A DNA stretch of 64,000 nt from Exilibacterium tricleocarpae (GCF_007004655.1 NZ_ML660096.1:96059-160058), one strand, 5' to 3'. Positions 43,633-53,161 are shown, counted from the first letter of the stretch. Numbers and translations are program-made. The notes: generated by a model from the letters alone, not told the origin.

Positions 43633-45438
43633 CTAAAAGAATACCTGCGGGCTACTGTTAAGCGGTTGGCGCAGGGACTCGACCGTCAGGGTTGTATACT
43701 GGCGTGATTGTATTTGCGGCGCCCGCTCTTCCACTTGCACCTCCCGGCGCAGCAACAGGCCGTCGTCGTTATATTGGTACCGGTACACCCAGTCAAAGCT
43801 GCCATCGGCGTCGCGGTCCCATCGATAGGTCTCGACGCGCCCCTGGCTATAGTCAAATTCCAGTATCTGCCTGTTGCCGCCGGGATCGGAGCCCGGATGC
43901 ACAACCGGCGAGTCCAGCCGAACCGCTTCCCTTTCCAATCGGGTTATCCGCTCGCTGTCGTCTCTGGTCACGGCCACCTTTCGCACCGACAGGCAGCTCC
44001 GGCCGATATACACGATCTCGCCGGGTAACTGCTCAAAGCTGCCCTCTCTGATGGGAGAACCGGTCTGCAGGCGCCGGCAGGAAATCAGGCTGCCATTGTC
44101 GGCATAGTCAAAGCGATCTTCGACAACGCTTGCGCCTGTGGTCCTGGTCCGGCTCAGCCGGCGCCCTTCCTCATAGGTCTCCACGACCGTGTAATCCTCC
44201 GGGACCCGGATGATGGTGGAACCGTTATCCGGTGCGATAAACCGCCAATCCTGGGCTTTTCTTACCAACTCGCCCGCTTCGTTGTAGGTGTAAACCGTAT
44301 CGTTGAGCGCGGTCCAGTTAACAGCAATACCGACCACCACCTCGCCGCCGGTATCGATCGCGCCGTTAAAGTCGGTCAGTAAAAACGGCCAGGCACCAGG
44401 GTCAATATAAGGGGAAAACGTTATTGGCACATAAGCCGGGGCGAAAAACTCAGGTCCTGAGGTATCAACCCTCGGCGCCACCGGCGAGAAGTGCAAAAAT
44501 GTCTGCAAAGGGACCGCCGTAACAACCGCGGCATGCCACTCGGAGCTTGAGGAAACCAGATTACCGGTCGCATCGTAGACATTTCTCACTTGGCCGATGG
44601 GCTTGTCGCTGTCATCCAGGCGCGACAGCTGCAGCAGGCGGCCGGTGCTGTCATATTCCGATAATTCGATATAACTCAGTGACGGCGAAGCCTCATGGGT
44701 ATAATCCAGCCGTGCCGGATAACCGTTCGCATCGTAGGCCAATAGCGCGGTACCCAGCAGCCGCGGCGTCTTTTCGTCGGTGTAAGTAATCTGCGCCAGG
44801 CTGCCGTCGGGGTTATAGTCGTATTCGACTTTGCGCTCCGCCGTGCCGTCACCGTCATCATCGAAGAAATCGCGGCGCGGGAGTTGTAGCGAAACGCTTA
44901 GTCCCTGCGCTTCCATAAAGTGGTTTTGGGCCTCCAAGGGTGTCTGGAAGAAACCCGCCTGCTGATTGATAATACGCCGCAGGCCCGCCTCATAAAGCTC
45001 CGGCAGCGGCAGGTCCAAATCCAGGCTGTCGCCGTCCAGGGCTTCGTTAAGCCCCGTCAGGTCAATACCGTTGTCGGGGTTGTGATCGCGGTCAAGGGAT
45101 TGCAGCAACAGCAGGATATTGATCAGGCGGTTTTTTGTGTCGCCGGTGCCGGCGGCATCGAGGCTGTCGACACCGACCAGGTCCAGCGGCGTTACCTCAG
45201 CCGCCGCCGGCGCACTGCCCAACAGTGTGCCGCCGAGACTAAAAGACACACGTTCCCCGCGCCTGTAGGTAAACCGTCCCGCACTGTCGGTCAGGCCGGA
45301 TTGTGTGGGCGTTTCATAATAGATGCCCGCTACCGGGCTATCGGTAAAAACACCCGATTGCAACCCGTTGTTGCTGGAGGAATCGCCGCATCCTGCCAGC
45401 GCCATAACGGCGCTTACCACCATCGCTTTAAACTTCAC
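43633..45438 (-). CDS. YD-repeat lipoprotein
   Basis: 601 residues from a GTG with AGGGAC upstream. Lipobox ALAGC at 13-17, so outer membrane anchored. The first 190 residues resemble a carboxypeptidase-regulatory/pilus-like entry domain (GVFTDSPVAGIYYETPTQSG LTDSAGRFTYRRGE), which also occurs at the head of many exported lipoproteins. The remainder carries degenerate YD repeats (EYDYNPDGSLAQITYTDEK, LLAYDANGYPARLDYTHEAS, LSEYDSTGRLLQLSRLDD) like those of RHS proteins, but without an RHS core. Unlinked to secretion genes; function unknown. Confidence 0.75.
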   Translation of the reverse strand: MKFKAMVVSAVMALAGCGDSSSNNGLQSGVFTDSPVAGIYYETPTQSGLTDSAGRFTYRRGERVSFSLGGTLLGSAPAAAEVTPLDLVGVDSLDAAGTGDTKNRLINILLLLQSLDRDHNPDNGIDLTGLNEALDGDSLDLDLPLPELYEAGLRRIINQQAGFFQTPLEAQNHFMEAQGLSVSLQLPRRDFFDDDGDGTAERKVEYDYNPDGSLAQITYTDEKTPRLLGTALLAYDANGYPARLDYTHEASPSLSYIELSEYDSTGRLLQLSRLDDSDKPIGQVRNVYDATGNLVSSSSEWHAAVVTAVPLQTFLHFSPVAPRVDTSGPEFFAPAYVPITFSPYIDPGAWPFLLTDFNGAIDTGGEVVVGIAVNWTALNDTVYTYNEAGELVRKAQDWRFIAPDNGSTIIRVPEDYTVVETYEEGRRLSRTRTTGASVVEDRFDYADNGSLISCRRLQTGSPIREGSFEQLPGEIVYIGRSCLSVRKVAVTRDDSERITRLEREAVRLDSPVVHPGSDPGGNRQILEFDYSQGRVETYRWDRDADGSFDWVYRYQYNDDGLLLRREVQVEERAPQIQSRQYTTLTVESLRQPLNSSPQVFF

Positions 45439-45643
45439 TGTTCAGTCCCTGTCGCAAAGAAGAGATCAGCTATTATACGGTTGGGCTCCGGCCGGACAAG
45501 TCATACATAATGTACGATAAGGCTACGAGAGTTATCGGTCCTGAAGCGCCACCTATCGGTAAGGGCAGGTCGCACCTGAGCAGCTATTGATCGGGTTGAT
45601 AAGCGAAGGGCAAGGGTGGTTGCGGCCGCGTTTATCCACCGCC

Positions 45644-45985
45644 CTACTTACTGTCTCCCGAGCCAAGCTCCGCATAGTACTGCGCTATCACCTCGATTTG
45701 ATCATCGGTAAAGTTATGCGTTACATCGGCCATCCTGCTCTCGGGAACCAGCTTTGCCCGGTAACCCTTTAATTTACTGACCAATTCGCTCTTGGTCATC
45801 CCGGCGATAGGCGGCCAGCCGGGAATGGCGGACTCGCCACCCGGGCCGTGACATTTTTTGCACAGCTCCACCAAAGGAAGTGACTTGGCCGCCTCATCTG
45901 CGACAACCGGCAAGCCGGATAAAACCACGAGAAAAACTACACTCAGCTTCACTTTCAAGATGCCTACTTTTTTCAAGATGCTCAT
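45644..45985 (-). CDS. Small class I cytochrome c
   Basis: 113 residues from ATG 45985 (GAGGA upstream; a longer ORF begins eight codons earlier without a good site). Signal segment of about 28 residues, then the heme motif CKKCH (C42, C45, H46) and a downstream SRM in a helix for the distal ligand. Typical of c-type cytochromes c553/c5 acting as periplasmic electron carriers. PxPxxGM-type spacing (WPPIAGMTKSELV) fits. Monocistronic. Confidence 0.88.
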   Translation of the reverse strand: MSILKKVGILKVKLSVVFLVVLSGLPVVADEAAKSLPLVELCKKCHGPGGESAIPGWPPIAGMTKSELVSKLKGYRAKLVPESRMADVTHNFTDDQIEVIAQYYAELGSGDSK

Positions 45986-46009
45986 TAACTGATCCTCAAT
46001 GGCCAACAC

Positions 46010-46433
46010 CGGGGGGTGGCCCGGACACCCGTTTCATATGGCGTATTCGCCGACAGGGCCGCTTATCATATACCACCCGTCGCGCTACAACCACGGAACC
46101 GTTACTCACCATTTAGAAAGAGTCACTGTACACCGTCAGTCACGGCACCCTCCGCTATTGCGGGCCGTGCATCCACCCGAAAAAACCAAACTAACCCCCG
46201 ATAAACAGACCTGCCTTGGGGCTCGAGTCGACATTGTTTACAGTCGATTCCCAGGACCGGCAATCCGCCGCCATTAATAGTATGGATATCATAGGGTTAG
46301 AGTGCTTGGTTTGTTTTTTGCTGTGCTTTGACAGTAGCCAACCTGGATTTTGTAGGTGTTAGTGCAGGTGTTGGAGCCATCGGTCGCTACTAGTAACGAC
46401 ATGACATAACGTTAGCAGTCGAGTGAATAAAAC
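46010..46433. other. Intergenic, no gene supported
   Basis: A 424-base gap between the cytochrome gene and the DUF6482 gene. A possible -35 TTGACA stands at 46328-46333 without a convincing -10 partner. Open frames across it lack ribosome binding sites. Confidence 0.45.
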
Positions 46434-46736
46434 ATGGGTATTTCAGTATCACAGTTAAAGCAAGCGGGCCATATAAAAAAGGTCGTTATCCACTCCATCG
46501 ATTTAAGTCTATATCTGGTCTCCGTGGTTGTTGATCAGGAGGAGCACTATGTCACCGACAACACCGGCGCTCCGCTAAAATCCCACAACCTCAAAGAGCT
46601 GAAATCACTTTTGAGCCAGTCAAATATCGGTAAAGCAGCGATGGAGCAGCAAAGCATTCACGGAAAGAGTATCCACGGAAAAAACTTTTACGGAAAAGGT
46701 CGTCTCGACACCAGAGCCGACCGGGAACTCGCCTGA
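46434..46736 (+). CDS. DUF6482 family protein
   Basis: 100 residues, soluble. The beginning (GHIKKVVIHSIDLSLYLVSVVVDQEEHYVTDNTGAPLKSHN) follows the pattern of the DUF6482 family, which is small and of unknown function in gammaproteobacteria. The tail has a twofold IHGKS/IHGKN repeat (QSIHGKSIHGKNFYGKG), probably disordered, not part of the conserved domain. Followed by a rho-independent terminator. Confidence 0.7.
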   Translation: MGISVSQLKQAGHIKKVVIHSIDLSLYLVSVVVDQEEHYVTDNTGAPLKSHNLKELKSLLSQSNIGKAAMEQQSIHGKSIHGKNFYGKGRLDTRADRELA

Positions 46737-46750
46737 TAACGCAAGCGGAT

Positions 46751-46775
46751 GCCGGCAGCAACAGCCGGCGTTTTT
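46751..46775 (+). terminator. Rho-independent terminator
   Basis: GCCGGC (46751-46756), 7-base loop, GCCGGC (46764-46769), G, then five T, 14 bases downstream of the DUF6482 stop. Confidence 0.75.
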
Positions 46776-46814
46776 ACCATCAGCGTCCTTCACAACCGGT
46801 GCTCCGGCACCCCG

Positions 46815-47666
46815 TCAAAATAACGCCTCCTGCCTGGGGATAGGCCAGGCCGGCAGCGGCTGCAAAGCGAGAGATTGCGAGTAGCCCATAAGCCTTCTGT
46901 GAAAATCCTCCGCAAAATCCGGGCAGTGCAGATTGTTCGGACAGTGAACCATAAAGTACACCGCGTGGCCCGCCCCGATATAGCCCGTCACCCGTTGCAG
47001 CCACTCCTCCACAAAAGCGGCATTGTACTGTGGGTCGGGATGCAGGATCAGCCGTACAAATACCAGCCGGTTGTGGACATTTTCGACCACCGGTACATCG
47101 GGCTTTTGGTGCTTTCCGGCCAACACCTCCGGGTGATTGCGATCCCCCTGGTAGAGCGGCCGACTGTCGAACATCACTAAACCCGCATTGTACTTTTCCA
47201 ACAATGGCTCAATAAGCTGCGGGCGGGCAAAAAAGCCCAGATGGCGCAACTCGAGTACATACCGAAAACAAGCGGGGAGTTGGTCAAATAAACGTTCGAT
47301 AACAGGAAGATGGCGCGGTTCGAGATGCGCGGGGAACTGCACCAGAAAAGGTCCCAGATGCTCGCCAAGTCGACCGACAGCGTCGAGAAATTGCTTCAGA
47401 TCGCCCCAGCGGGGGTTGCGCTCATGAGTGACCGAGCGCGGTATTTTAAAACAAAACTCAAAGTCCGTGCCGGCCACGTCCCGGCGCCAGCGCTCAACCG
47501 TGCTGAAATCCGGTATGCCGTAAAAAGTCGTATTGCCCTCAACGGTGTTGAACACCTGGGCGTAACTGGCGAGTTGACTCGGTGCAGCCGTAAAAAAGCG
47601 GTCTTTCCATCCGGAAAATCCCCAGGCGGGGAGGCCGAGCCGGTAACCCAAATATGGTCGCGTCAT
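46815..47666 (-). CDS. DUF72 (YecE-like) protein
   Basis: 283 residues from ATG 47666 (an earlier TTG is possible). Motifs GLPAWGFSGWK, YAQVFNTVEGNTTFYG and FEFCFKIPRSVTHERN place it in DUF72, a TIM-barrel family of unknown activity, sometimes associated with nucleic acid processing. The order here (beside an Nmad3-like gene on the opposite strand) may be coincidental. The ATG lacks a strong ribosome binding site. Confidence 0.85.
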   Translation of the reverse strand: MTRPYLGYRLGLPAWGFSGWKDRFFTAAPSQLASYAQVFNTVEGNTTFYGIPDFSTVERWRRDVAGTDFEFCFKIPRSVTHERNPRWGDLKQFLDAVGRLGEHLGPFLVQFPAHLEPRHLPVIERLFDQLPACFRYVLELRHLGFFARPQLIEPLLEKYNAGLVMFDSRPLYQGDRNHPEVLAGKHQKPDVPVVENVHNRLVFVRLILHPDPQYNAAFVEEWLQRVTGYIGAGHAVYFMVHCPNNLHCPDFAEDFHRRLMGYSQSLALQPLPAWPIPRQEALF

Positions 47667-47893
47667 TATGCTCAACAGTAGGCGGTTAGCGGGAAATTAG
47701 TATAGAGGTCGGGAGCAAAGGTCCGACAGTATACAATCGAAAAACCCCTCTGGCGAGAGCTCACGCCACGCCGGCAGCGCGATCGACACAAACGGTTTTC
47801 ATATAAAATCAATGGCCTGGCCTGATTCATCGAGTACACTGGGCGCCGGTTAACCAGGCCTCACAACCGGGCCGCAGGCGACGGGACATAGCA

Positions 47894-48742
47894 GTGCGGA
47901 TCATTCTCAGCAGAAAAGGTTTTGACTCCGGCGCCGGTGGTTGCCCGAGTCCCCTATTCCCCGACGGTACCTGCTACGCACTGCCGATACCCGACCCGCA
48001 GTCACGCATCACCTACGGCGAACTACACCACGGTCAAACTAATATCGGCGAACTGGTCCGTGATCTGACGGGTGGAACCTACGGGCCCGAACACGGGGCC
48101 CACCTGGACCCCGATATCCAACCCCACGCCTACCCGCGCCAGGCCGGCTGGCGCCCACTGTTGGGGCAGACGCACGCCGCTCAGGGCCACCTGCGCAAGC
48201 AGAATGTAGACGTGGGGGATCTCTTTTTGTTTTTTGGCCTGTTCAGACCGGTAGCACACACCGGGAACGGCTGGCGCTTTATAAAACAGGCCCCGGCCCG
48301 ACACGCCCTTTGGGGTTGGTTACAGATCGATAAGGTCGTTAAGGTTGATACGTTAAACCCGGCGGCCTTGCCCTGGGTCCGCTACCATCCACATTTGCAA
48401 ATGGCCGCGGACAAGAACAACACCCTGTATATCGCCACCGAACGACTCCACCTGAACGGCAGACAACTGGCCGCCCCCGGTGCCGGTAGCTTTGCCCGCC
48501 TCGGCGACCGCCAGCAATTGACCGCTCCGGACGCCAAATCCCCTACCTGCTGGCGCCTGCCGCTGGGCTTTTTTCCGGCTCTGGGAAAGGTACCGCTCAG
48601 CTATCACCATCGGCGCGACCGCTGGCGCAAAGACAAAAACTACTGCTATCTCACCAGCGCAGCCAGGGGCCAGGAGTTTGTATTGGACACCGCCCAATAT
48701 CCCGAGGTCCTCGGCTGGTTGCAGGCATTGCTAACAACGTAG
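47894..48742 (+). CDS. Nmad3-like putative nucleotide-modification protein
   Basis: 282 residues from a GTG (GGGAC upstream). The opening RIILSRKGFDSGAGGCPSPL and the following DGTCYALPIPDPQ are the signature of the nucleotide modification associated domain 3 (Nmad3) family, originally defined by association with phage and mobile DNA hypermodification gene sets. GDLFLFFGLFRP and YHPHLQMAADKNNTLYIA are also typical. The enzymatic role is not proven for the family. Here it stands alone, without the accompanying synthetase, kinase or phage genes, so it may serve a cellular function. Confidence 0.75.
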   Translation: MRIILSRKGFDSGAGGCPSPLFPDGTCYALPIPDPQSRITYGELHHGQTNIGELVRDLTGGTYGPEHGAHLDPDIQPHAYPRQAGWRPLLGQTHAAQGHLRKQNVDVGDLFLFFGLFRPVAHTGNGWRFIKQAPARHALWGWLQIDKVVKVDTLNPAALPWVRYHPHLQMAADKNNTLYIATERLHLNGRQLAAPGAGSFARLGDRQQLTAPDAKSPTCWRLPLGFFPALGKVPLSYHHRRDRWRKDKNYCYLTSAARGQEFVLDTAQYPEVLGWLQALLTT

Positions 48743-48774
48743 CGCACCGCGCCGGCATATCACCGCCGCCGAAC

Positions 48775-48798
48775 AGCGACACGATAAAGGGTGTCGCT
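48775..48798. terminator. Hairpin between convergent genes
   Basis: AGCGACAC (48775-48782) pairs with GTGTCGCT (48791-48798) with an 8-base loop, 32 bases after the Nmad3-like stop and 8 before the stop of the lipoprotein gene on the other strand. No T-run. Confidence 0.35.
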
Positions 48799-48806
48799 AT
48801 GACCGG

Positions 48807-49379
48807 TTAGAAAGCGGCGGAGGCAAATAATTTCTCCACTTCGCCGATATACTTGTCGTAGTAGTGCATACCGGCGGCGGTGAAAATAATCATATAGAGC
48901 TGATCGTCCTTTATTGAGGCAATGACATCACCCTTTGTCTGCAGACCGTTTACCGTAAAGTACTCTACGTTGAAGCGAAACCCCCTGTTGTCGCCAAACT
49001 TTGCCGGGCGTAAATTGCTGGTATCGACCGCCACCTGACCGTTGTACCTGTTTTTGATAGAGGTTTCCACCATCTCCTCGATCTCATTGGGCAGCATGTC
49101 AGAGGAAAACGCAGGCATGGGTATGTTTTTATTGGGCTGTTTGAAAATCGGAGAACCAGTGCTCACCCCGCCGACAAACACAAGCTGATTTAAACTCTGC
49201 CCGTCAGCCGTCCAAACCTCGGTGTTCTTGCCGGGGTTGTACTGCGACGGCGCTTTGTTCCAGGCGATAGAAGGTGTTATCTGTATGCCTCCACCGGTCG
49301 TGGTCTTGGCGGGAACCAGGCTGTACTGCACACAGCCGGACAACGACAGAATGAATAGAGTCAGGATAATTTTTTTCAT
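48807..49379 (-). CDS. Small lipoprotein of unknown function
   Basis: 190 residues with lipobox LSGC (residue 16) after a short signal peptide. Contains PTSIAW-like strand runs and a C-terminal FTVNGLQTKGDVIASIKDDQLYMI, which looks like a mixed alpha/beta domain. Encoded 7 bases after the M48 metalloprotease and co-transcribed with it and a second lipoprotein, so probably part of one envelope-quality-control unit. Confidence 0.75.
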   Translation of the reverse strand: MKKIILTLFILSLSGCVQYSLVPAKTTTGGGIQITPSIAWNKAPSQYNPGKNTEVWTADGQSLNQLVFVGGVSTGSPIFKQPNKNIPMPAFSSDMLPNEIEEMVETSIKNRYNGQVAVDTSNLRPAKFGDNRGFRFNVEYFTVNGLQTKGDVIASIKDDQLYMIIFTAAGMHYYDKYIGEVEKLFASAAF

Positions 49380-49386
49380 AATTTCA

Positions 49387-50583
49387 CTACTTTATCGAGT
49401 CAATGTAGAAAGTAATCATTTCGTGGTCGCTTGCCGCCGGCACCTTATCCAGATAGGCCTGGAAGTATTTTTTAGCAAGCTGCTTTTCTTTTTTCTTTAG
49501 GTGTAAATACCCCAGCTCACGATAGGACACCGCCGGTGCATCCCGGTGAGTTACGGCCTTTTTGTATTCATCAATAGCGACGTCAATATCGCCGTCGTTT
49601 TTTCGCAAACGACGCAGCTCGCCGCTGAAAAAGTGCAGCATACCTTTGGAGTGCCCAACCTGCCGATGGTGTGCCAACAATGCTTCGGTTTGACCATATT
49701 CCTGTAGCTTTATATGCTCAGTCATAAAATCAAAATAAAGCGGGGACACCCTTTTCACAAATCTCTCGGTATGTGTTTTGTATTTCCTGCCGCCTTTCGC
49801 GGCGTAGACGCCGGCAAGTCGTTTCAACGCGTGCGCCCGCTCTCTCGACTGGGGATGGGTAGCAAAAAACAGGCTGCCTTTTTCTTTACTTTCATCCATT
49901 TCCCTTTCTCTGACGACATGATCCCAGAGATAACTGGCCTCGACCGGTCGATACCCGTTTTTTACCATCAACTGCACACCGTAACGATCGGCCTCGCGCT
50001 CCTGTTCGCGATTAAAGGCCATAGCGCCGGAAGCCATACCCAGTGTCGCCAGGCCGTGCACTCCCGTCAAAGCTCCCAGACCAATATCCAAAACGGCCGC
50101 CACTGCCATACCATCGCGGGCAGTTCGCCAGTTGCGAATTTGATGAGAGCGCAGATAGTGGCCTATCTCATGCCCGAGAATCGCGGCAAGTTGCGCTTCA
50201 TTGGCTACCCGCAACAGCGTTCCCGTCCATATATGCATCATGCCGTTGGGGTACATCGAGGCGTTGAAATGCGGGTTGTTGATAATATAGACCCGAATCT
50301 GCCCGCAGTATTCTCCCGCTAAACGGCATACGATGTCCTTGATATAAAGATTGATCTCAGCTTCCCTGACCAGATAGGGAGAACGCTTGACCTCCTCTTC
50401 GATCTTGTCGACTTTATACCAGAAGCCGCCCTCGTCGGTATCGATGGCGGGCCGATAGCCGACCTCGATCGAGGGTTCAATCTGTTCCGGTACTGCACCC
50501 GAGGGGCCTGATACCAGCCACAGTGCGAGAAAGAAAAGTAGCGCCCATATTTTCACTGTTATACCTTCGCTATACCTTCCCAT
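49387..50583 (-). CDS. M48-family metalloprotease with TPR-like C-terminus
   Basis: 398 residues (a GTG at 50556, starting at VKIWALLFFL, is an alternative start with AAGG upstream). Signal peptide, then the M48 zinc motif H138-E-I-G-H142 and the downstream EREADRYG helix supplying the third ligand. About 160 residues after the catalytic domain are helical repeats (LHFFSGELRRLRKNDGDIDV, GYLHLKKKEKQLAKKYFQAY) like BepA/YfgC TPRs. Members of this type act in the periplasm on misassembled outer-membrane proteins. Two lipoprotein genes flank it in the operon. Confidence 0.88.
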   Translation of the reverse strand: MGRYSEGITVKIWALLFFLALWLVSGPSGAVPEQIEPSIEVGYRPAIDTDEGGFWYKVDKIEEEVKRSPYLVREAEINLYIKDIVCRLAGEYCGQIRVYIINNPHFNASMYPNGMMHIWTGTLLRVANEAQLAAILGHEIGHYLRSHQIRNWRTARDGMAVAAVLDIGLGALTGVHGLATLGMASGAMAFNREQEREADRYGVQLMVKNGYRPVEASYLWDHVVREREMDESKEKGSLFFATHPQSRERAHALKRLAGVYAAKGGRKYKTHTERFVKRVSPLYFDFMTEHIKLQEYGQTEALLAHHRQVGHSKGMLHFFSGELRRLRKNDGDIDVAIDEYKKAVTHRDAPAVSYRELGYLHLKKKEKQLAKKYFQAYLDKVPAASDHEMITFYIDSIK

Positions 50584-50610
50584 GCTTACATTATCGCGCG
50601 CACAAACCGT

Positions 50611-51369
50611 TTATACCGAGTCCGCGCCCGGCAGGGTGTCAAGCAGGCTTTTCACCGTGTTTCTGGCGGGTTCTATTTTCCGCAAATCACCGGTGGAGCT
50701 CATCAACCGGTTAAACCAGACGATATCACCGGACTTTAAATCCACCAGCGAGGCGAAGCCCACCTGCATTCCGCCGCTGACACTGGCACCGAGCAGCGCC
50801 ATCCCGATTTGCATGGCGACCCGCCCGCCGCTGGCATAGCTGTCACGGACAAAAACAAACAGTGCATAATCGGCATCGGTGTCGGACTCCAGTGCCCTGG
50901 CACCGCGACCGAGCGTCCAGTCAAAGGCGCCGTTTTTGGCCGGCAGCCGCAGCGGTCCGAGATGATGGGTGAGGATACTCAATCCCACTGCCTCGTGTAA
51001 TTTCTCCATCTGTACTGCGGTGGCGGCGGGGTCCTGGACGACTGATTCATACGATTCCAGCGTTGCGCCTCGATCGCTGACCTCCTCTGCCAGCGCCGTC
51101 TGCATATGCGTTATCGCGTTGGTGGTCCACTCTGCCTGTGGTTCCGTAAGCCCGGCAGCAGTCAGGACCGACAACTCCACGTCCAAAGGCATTAGCAGGA
51201 TTTTGGGGGAGCGCTCTGACACCGCCAGTTGGCCGACAGTTTTGACACTGACGGTGTGAGCGGTTTCACAACCCGCCAAAAACATCAGCAAGGCCGGAAT
51301 CATTAAACACTTTATCAACTGGTGTGAAAGAAAAACCGGAGCGACCCGATTTACAGATAGGCTAACCAT
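50611..51369 (-). CDS. Lipoprotein of unknown function
   Basis: 252 residues; AAGGACG is 7 bases upstream of the ATG. The lipobox is FLAGC at residues 30-34. No known domain; the segment DADYALFVFVRDSYASGGRVAMQIG MALLGASVSGGMQVG is a glycine-rich hydrophobic hairpin which may associate with the membrane. First gene of the three-gene lipoprotein/M48/lipoprotein unit; the 27-base gap to the protease supports co-transcription. Confidence 0.75.
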   Translation of the reverse strand: MVSLSVNRVAPVFLSHQLIKCLMIPALLMFLAGCETAHTVSVKTVGQLAVSERSPKILLMPLDVELSVLTAAGLTEPQAEWTTNAITHMQTALAEEVSDRGATLESYESVVQDPAATAVQMEKLHEAVGLSILTHHLGPLRLPAKNGAFDWTLGRGARALESDTDADYALFVFVRDSYASGGRVAMQIGMALLGASVSGGMQVGFASLVDLKSGDIVWFNRLMSSTGDLRKIEPARNTVKSLLDTLPGADSV

Positions 51370-51423
51370 AAAAACGTCCTTTTTATAATCTTTTCTATTT
51401 TTTTAGGTTTGTACAACTTCCAG

Positions 51424-51484
51424 TTTTAAAAGCCGCAACAGGGTTTTACAAACAGGGCTTTACAATTACTTTCGGCTTTTAAAA
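51424..51484. repeat. 12-bp inverted repeat and paired direct repeat upstream of the lipoprotein/M48 unit
   Basis: TTTTAAAAGCCG (51424-51435) and CGGCTTTTAAAA (51473-51484) are perfect inverted copies. Between them lie GGGTTTTACAA (51441-51451) and GGGCTTTACAA (51455-51465), direct repeats 14 bases apart. Located 55-115 bases upstream of the first gene of the unit. Confidence 0.6.
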
Positions 51485-52138
51485 ATTATTATTTATAATG
51501 CTTTTAAAACAAGTAGGTCTTGAAACGAGTGATTACTCTATAAAGTATTTTTATCTGGCCATGAAGCCTAGCATTTCTGGTAATTCCTTGGCAAGGCTAA
51601 CCACAGGCAAACCCGTTATCGCATAACCCCGACCGAATTCCGCCCCAGGCATACACCTTGATGTAAGGTTGCCGGACACAAGGTTAGCGAACACCTACTC
51701 CAAAATACTTCGGCAGGCAGCGCTTCGACAAAAGTTACAACCGGTTATCGTTATTTGATAGACACAGGCAATATCTGCCCGCTTCGGATTATTGGCGAGG
51801 CGGTTTTTATGGCACTCGCTTCAGGCACGGTTGGTACTTTAGCAGGGAAGCGTCAATTTATCGGCGAAGCCCCATATGTACCCGCACTCTATCGTGGCTG
51901 CTCAGTCACGTTATACATCGGCGACGGCATACCAACATCCAATCTCACGCAAACCTGATTTGGAAGTCACAGCCACACACCCCGGACTGTCGGGAAAAGG
52001 GGCACAATTTGTCACAACAAATACAACAATTCTTTACCTTTCATATCACAAGCTTCTGCTAGACTCCTGGCGTTATCCCGGCGGTCGTCTGGACTGCCGT
52101 ATTTATAAAGAAGCAAACTGAGGACAAAGGAGTTGTAA
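51485..52138. other. Intergenic, no supported gene
   Basis: Roughly 650 bases between the lipoprotein/M48 unit and the MipA/OmpV gene, presumably carrying both promoters. Open frames here are not convincing. Confidence 0.45.
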
Positions 52139-52984
52139 ATGCGATCGACCGCAAAGTATTTGGCCTTACTATCATCCGCTGGTCTGCTGTGTTTCGCGCC
52201 AGTAGCCGCCGTAGGCGCTGAAGACACAGTGCCACCGGTAGCGACGGCAGAAGATGACGACCACGGCTGGAGTCTCGGTCTCGCCGTCATTAATTCCGAC
52301 AGCACCTATATCGATTACGACGAGCGCTTTCCGGTGCTGCCGATGATCGAATACACGAGCGAAAACTTCACCTTCTTTCCACTGGGCATTTCATACCGGC
52401 TTTTTACCACTGAGACCAAGGACCCGAAATCCAAGCCGGTGAAAAACGCGGAGTCCGATTGGGCACTGACGCTTCACACACGCCTGAACTTCGGTTTCGG
52501 TGAACGCGACGAAGACGAATCGGAGATATTTGCCGATATGGAGGAGCGTGAATACGGGTCGACGGCGGGCCTGAGTCTGGAAGTCGGGACACCGATAGGT
52601 GCCTTCGAGTTCACAGCCGACACCGATATTACCAATGCGTCGGAGGGCAGCACTGCGACGCTGAGCTATGGGTTCCCGATTTATTTTACTCAGAAGCTAG
52701 CCGTATTGGGCAGCCTCGGCTTAGAGTACCAGGATCGAGACTACACTGATTACTACTACGGCGTTAGGGAAACCGAGGTCAGAGCGGACCGCCTCGCCTA
52801 TCGCGCGGATGCAGCCACTAACAGCTTTTTGGGTTACGCCCTCTTTTATCAGCTGTCGACGAAATGGAGTTTAATTCACTCCGCCCGCTACCTTAAACTC
52901 CATGACGAAATCGTCGACTCCACTCTCACCACGGATGAAGACAATCAGCTGGAGGCTATACTGGGCGTTCGTTATTCATTTTAA
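52139..52984 (+). CDS. MipA/OmpV family outer-membrane protein
   Basis: 281 residues with signal peptide (cleavage after VGA) and C-terminal VRYSF. Segments YYGVRETEVRADRLAYRADA and FYQLSTKWSLIHSARYLKLHDEIVDS are family hallmarks. MipA scaffolds murein-synthesis enzymes in E. coli, but most members are beta-barrels of unknown cargo. AAGGAG precedes the ATG. Monocistronic. Confidence 0.85.
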   Translation: MRSTAKYLALLSSAGLLCFAPVAAVGAEDTVPPVATAEDDDHGWSLGLAVINSDSTYIDYDERFPVLPMIEYTSENFTFFPLGISYRLFTTETKDPKSKPVKNAESDWALTLHTRLNFGFGERDEDESEIFADMEEREYGSTAGLSLEVGTPIGAFEFTADTDITNASEGSTATLSYGFPIYFTQKLAVLGSLGLEYQDRDYTDYYYGVRETEVRADRLAYRADAATNSFLGYALFYQLSTKWSLIHSARYLKLHDEIVDSTLTTDEDNQLEAILGVRYSF

Positions 52985-53016
52985 GCGGGCGCGGTGGCGG
53001 TATCGGGTATTTTTAA

Positions 53017-53034
53017 GCCTGCCGGTAGGCAGGC
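53017..53034. terminator. Stem-loop between convergent genes
   Basis: GCCTGCC-GGTA-GGCAGGC, 32 bases after the MipA/OmpV stop, a strong 7-bp stem. A T-run precedes it on the plus strand but none follows on either, so its terminator role is uncertain. Confidence 0.4.
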
Positions 53035-53161
53035 CTCTGCAATCTCGAACGACTCGCTACTACACTCCCACGTCTGGCACGAGGTTTAAGTGCGGGGCTG
53101 AAAAACACCCGGCGGCAGAACGACCGATTAAAAGCCGGCTGCACAGCAGGCCCCACCACCA

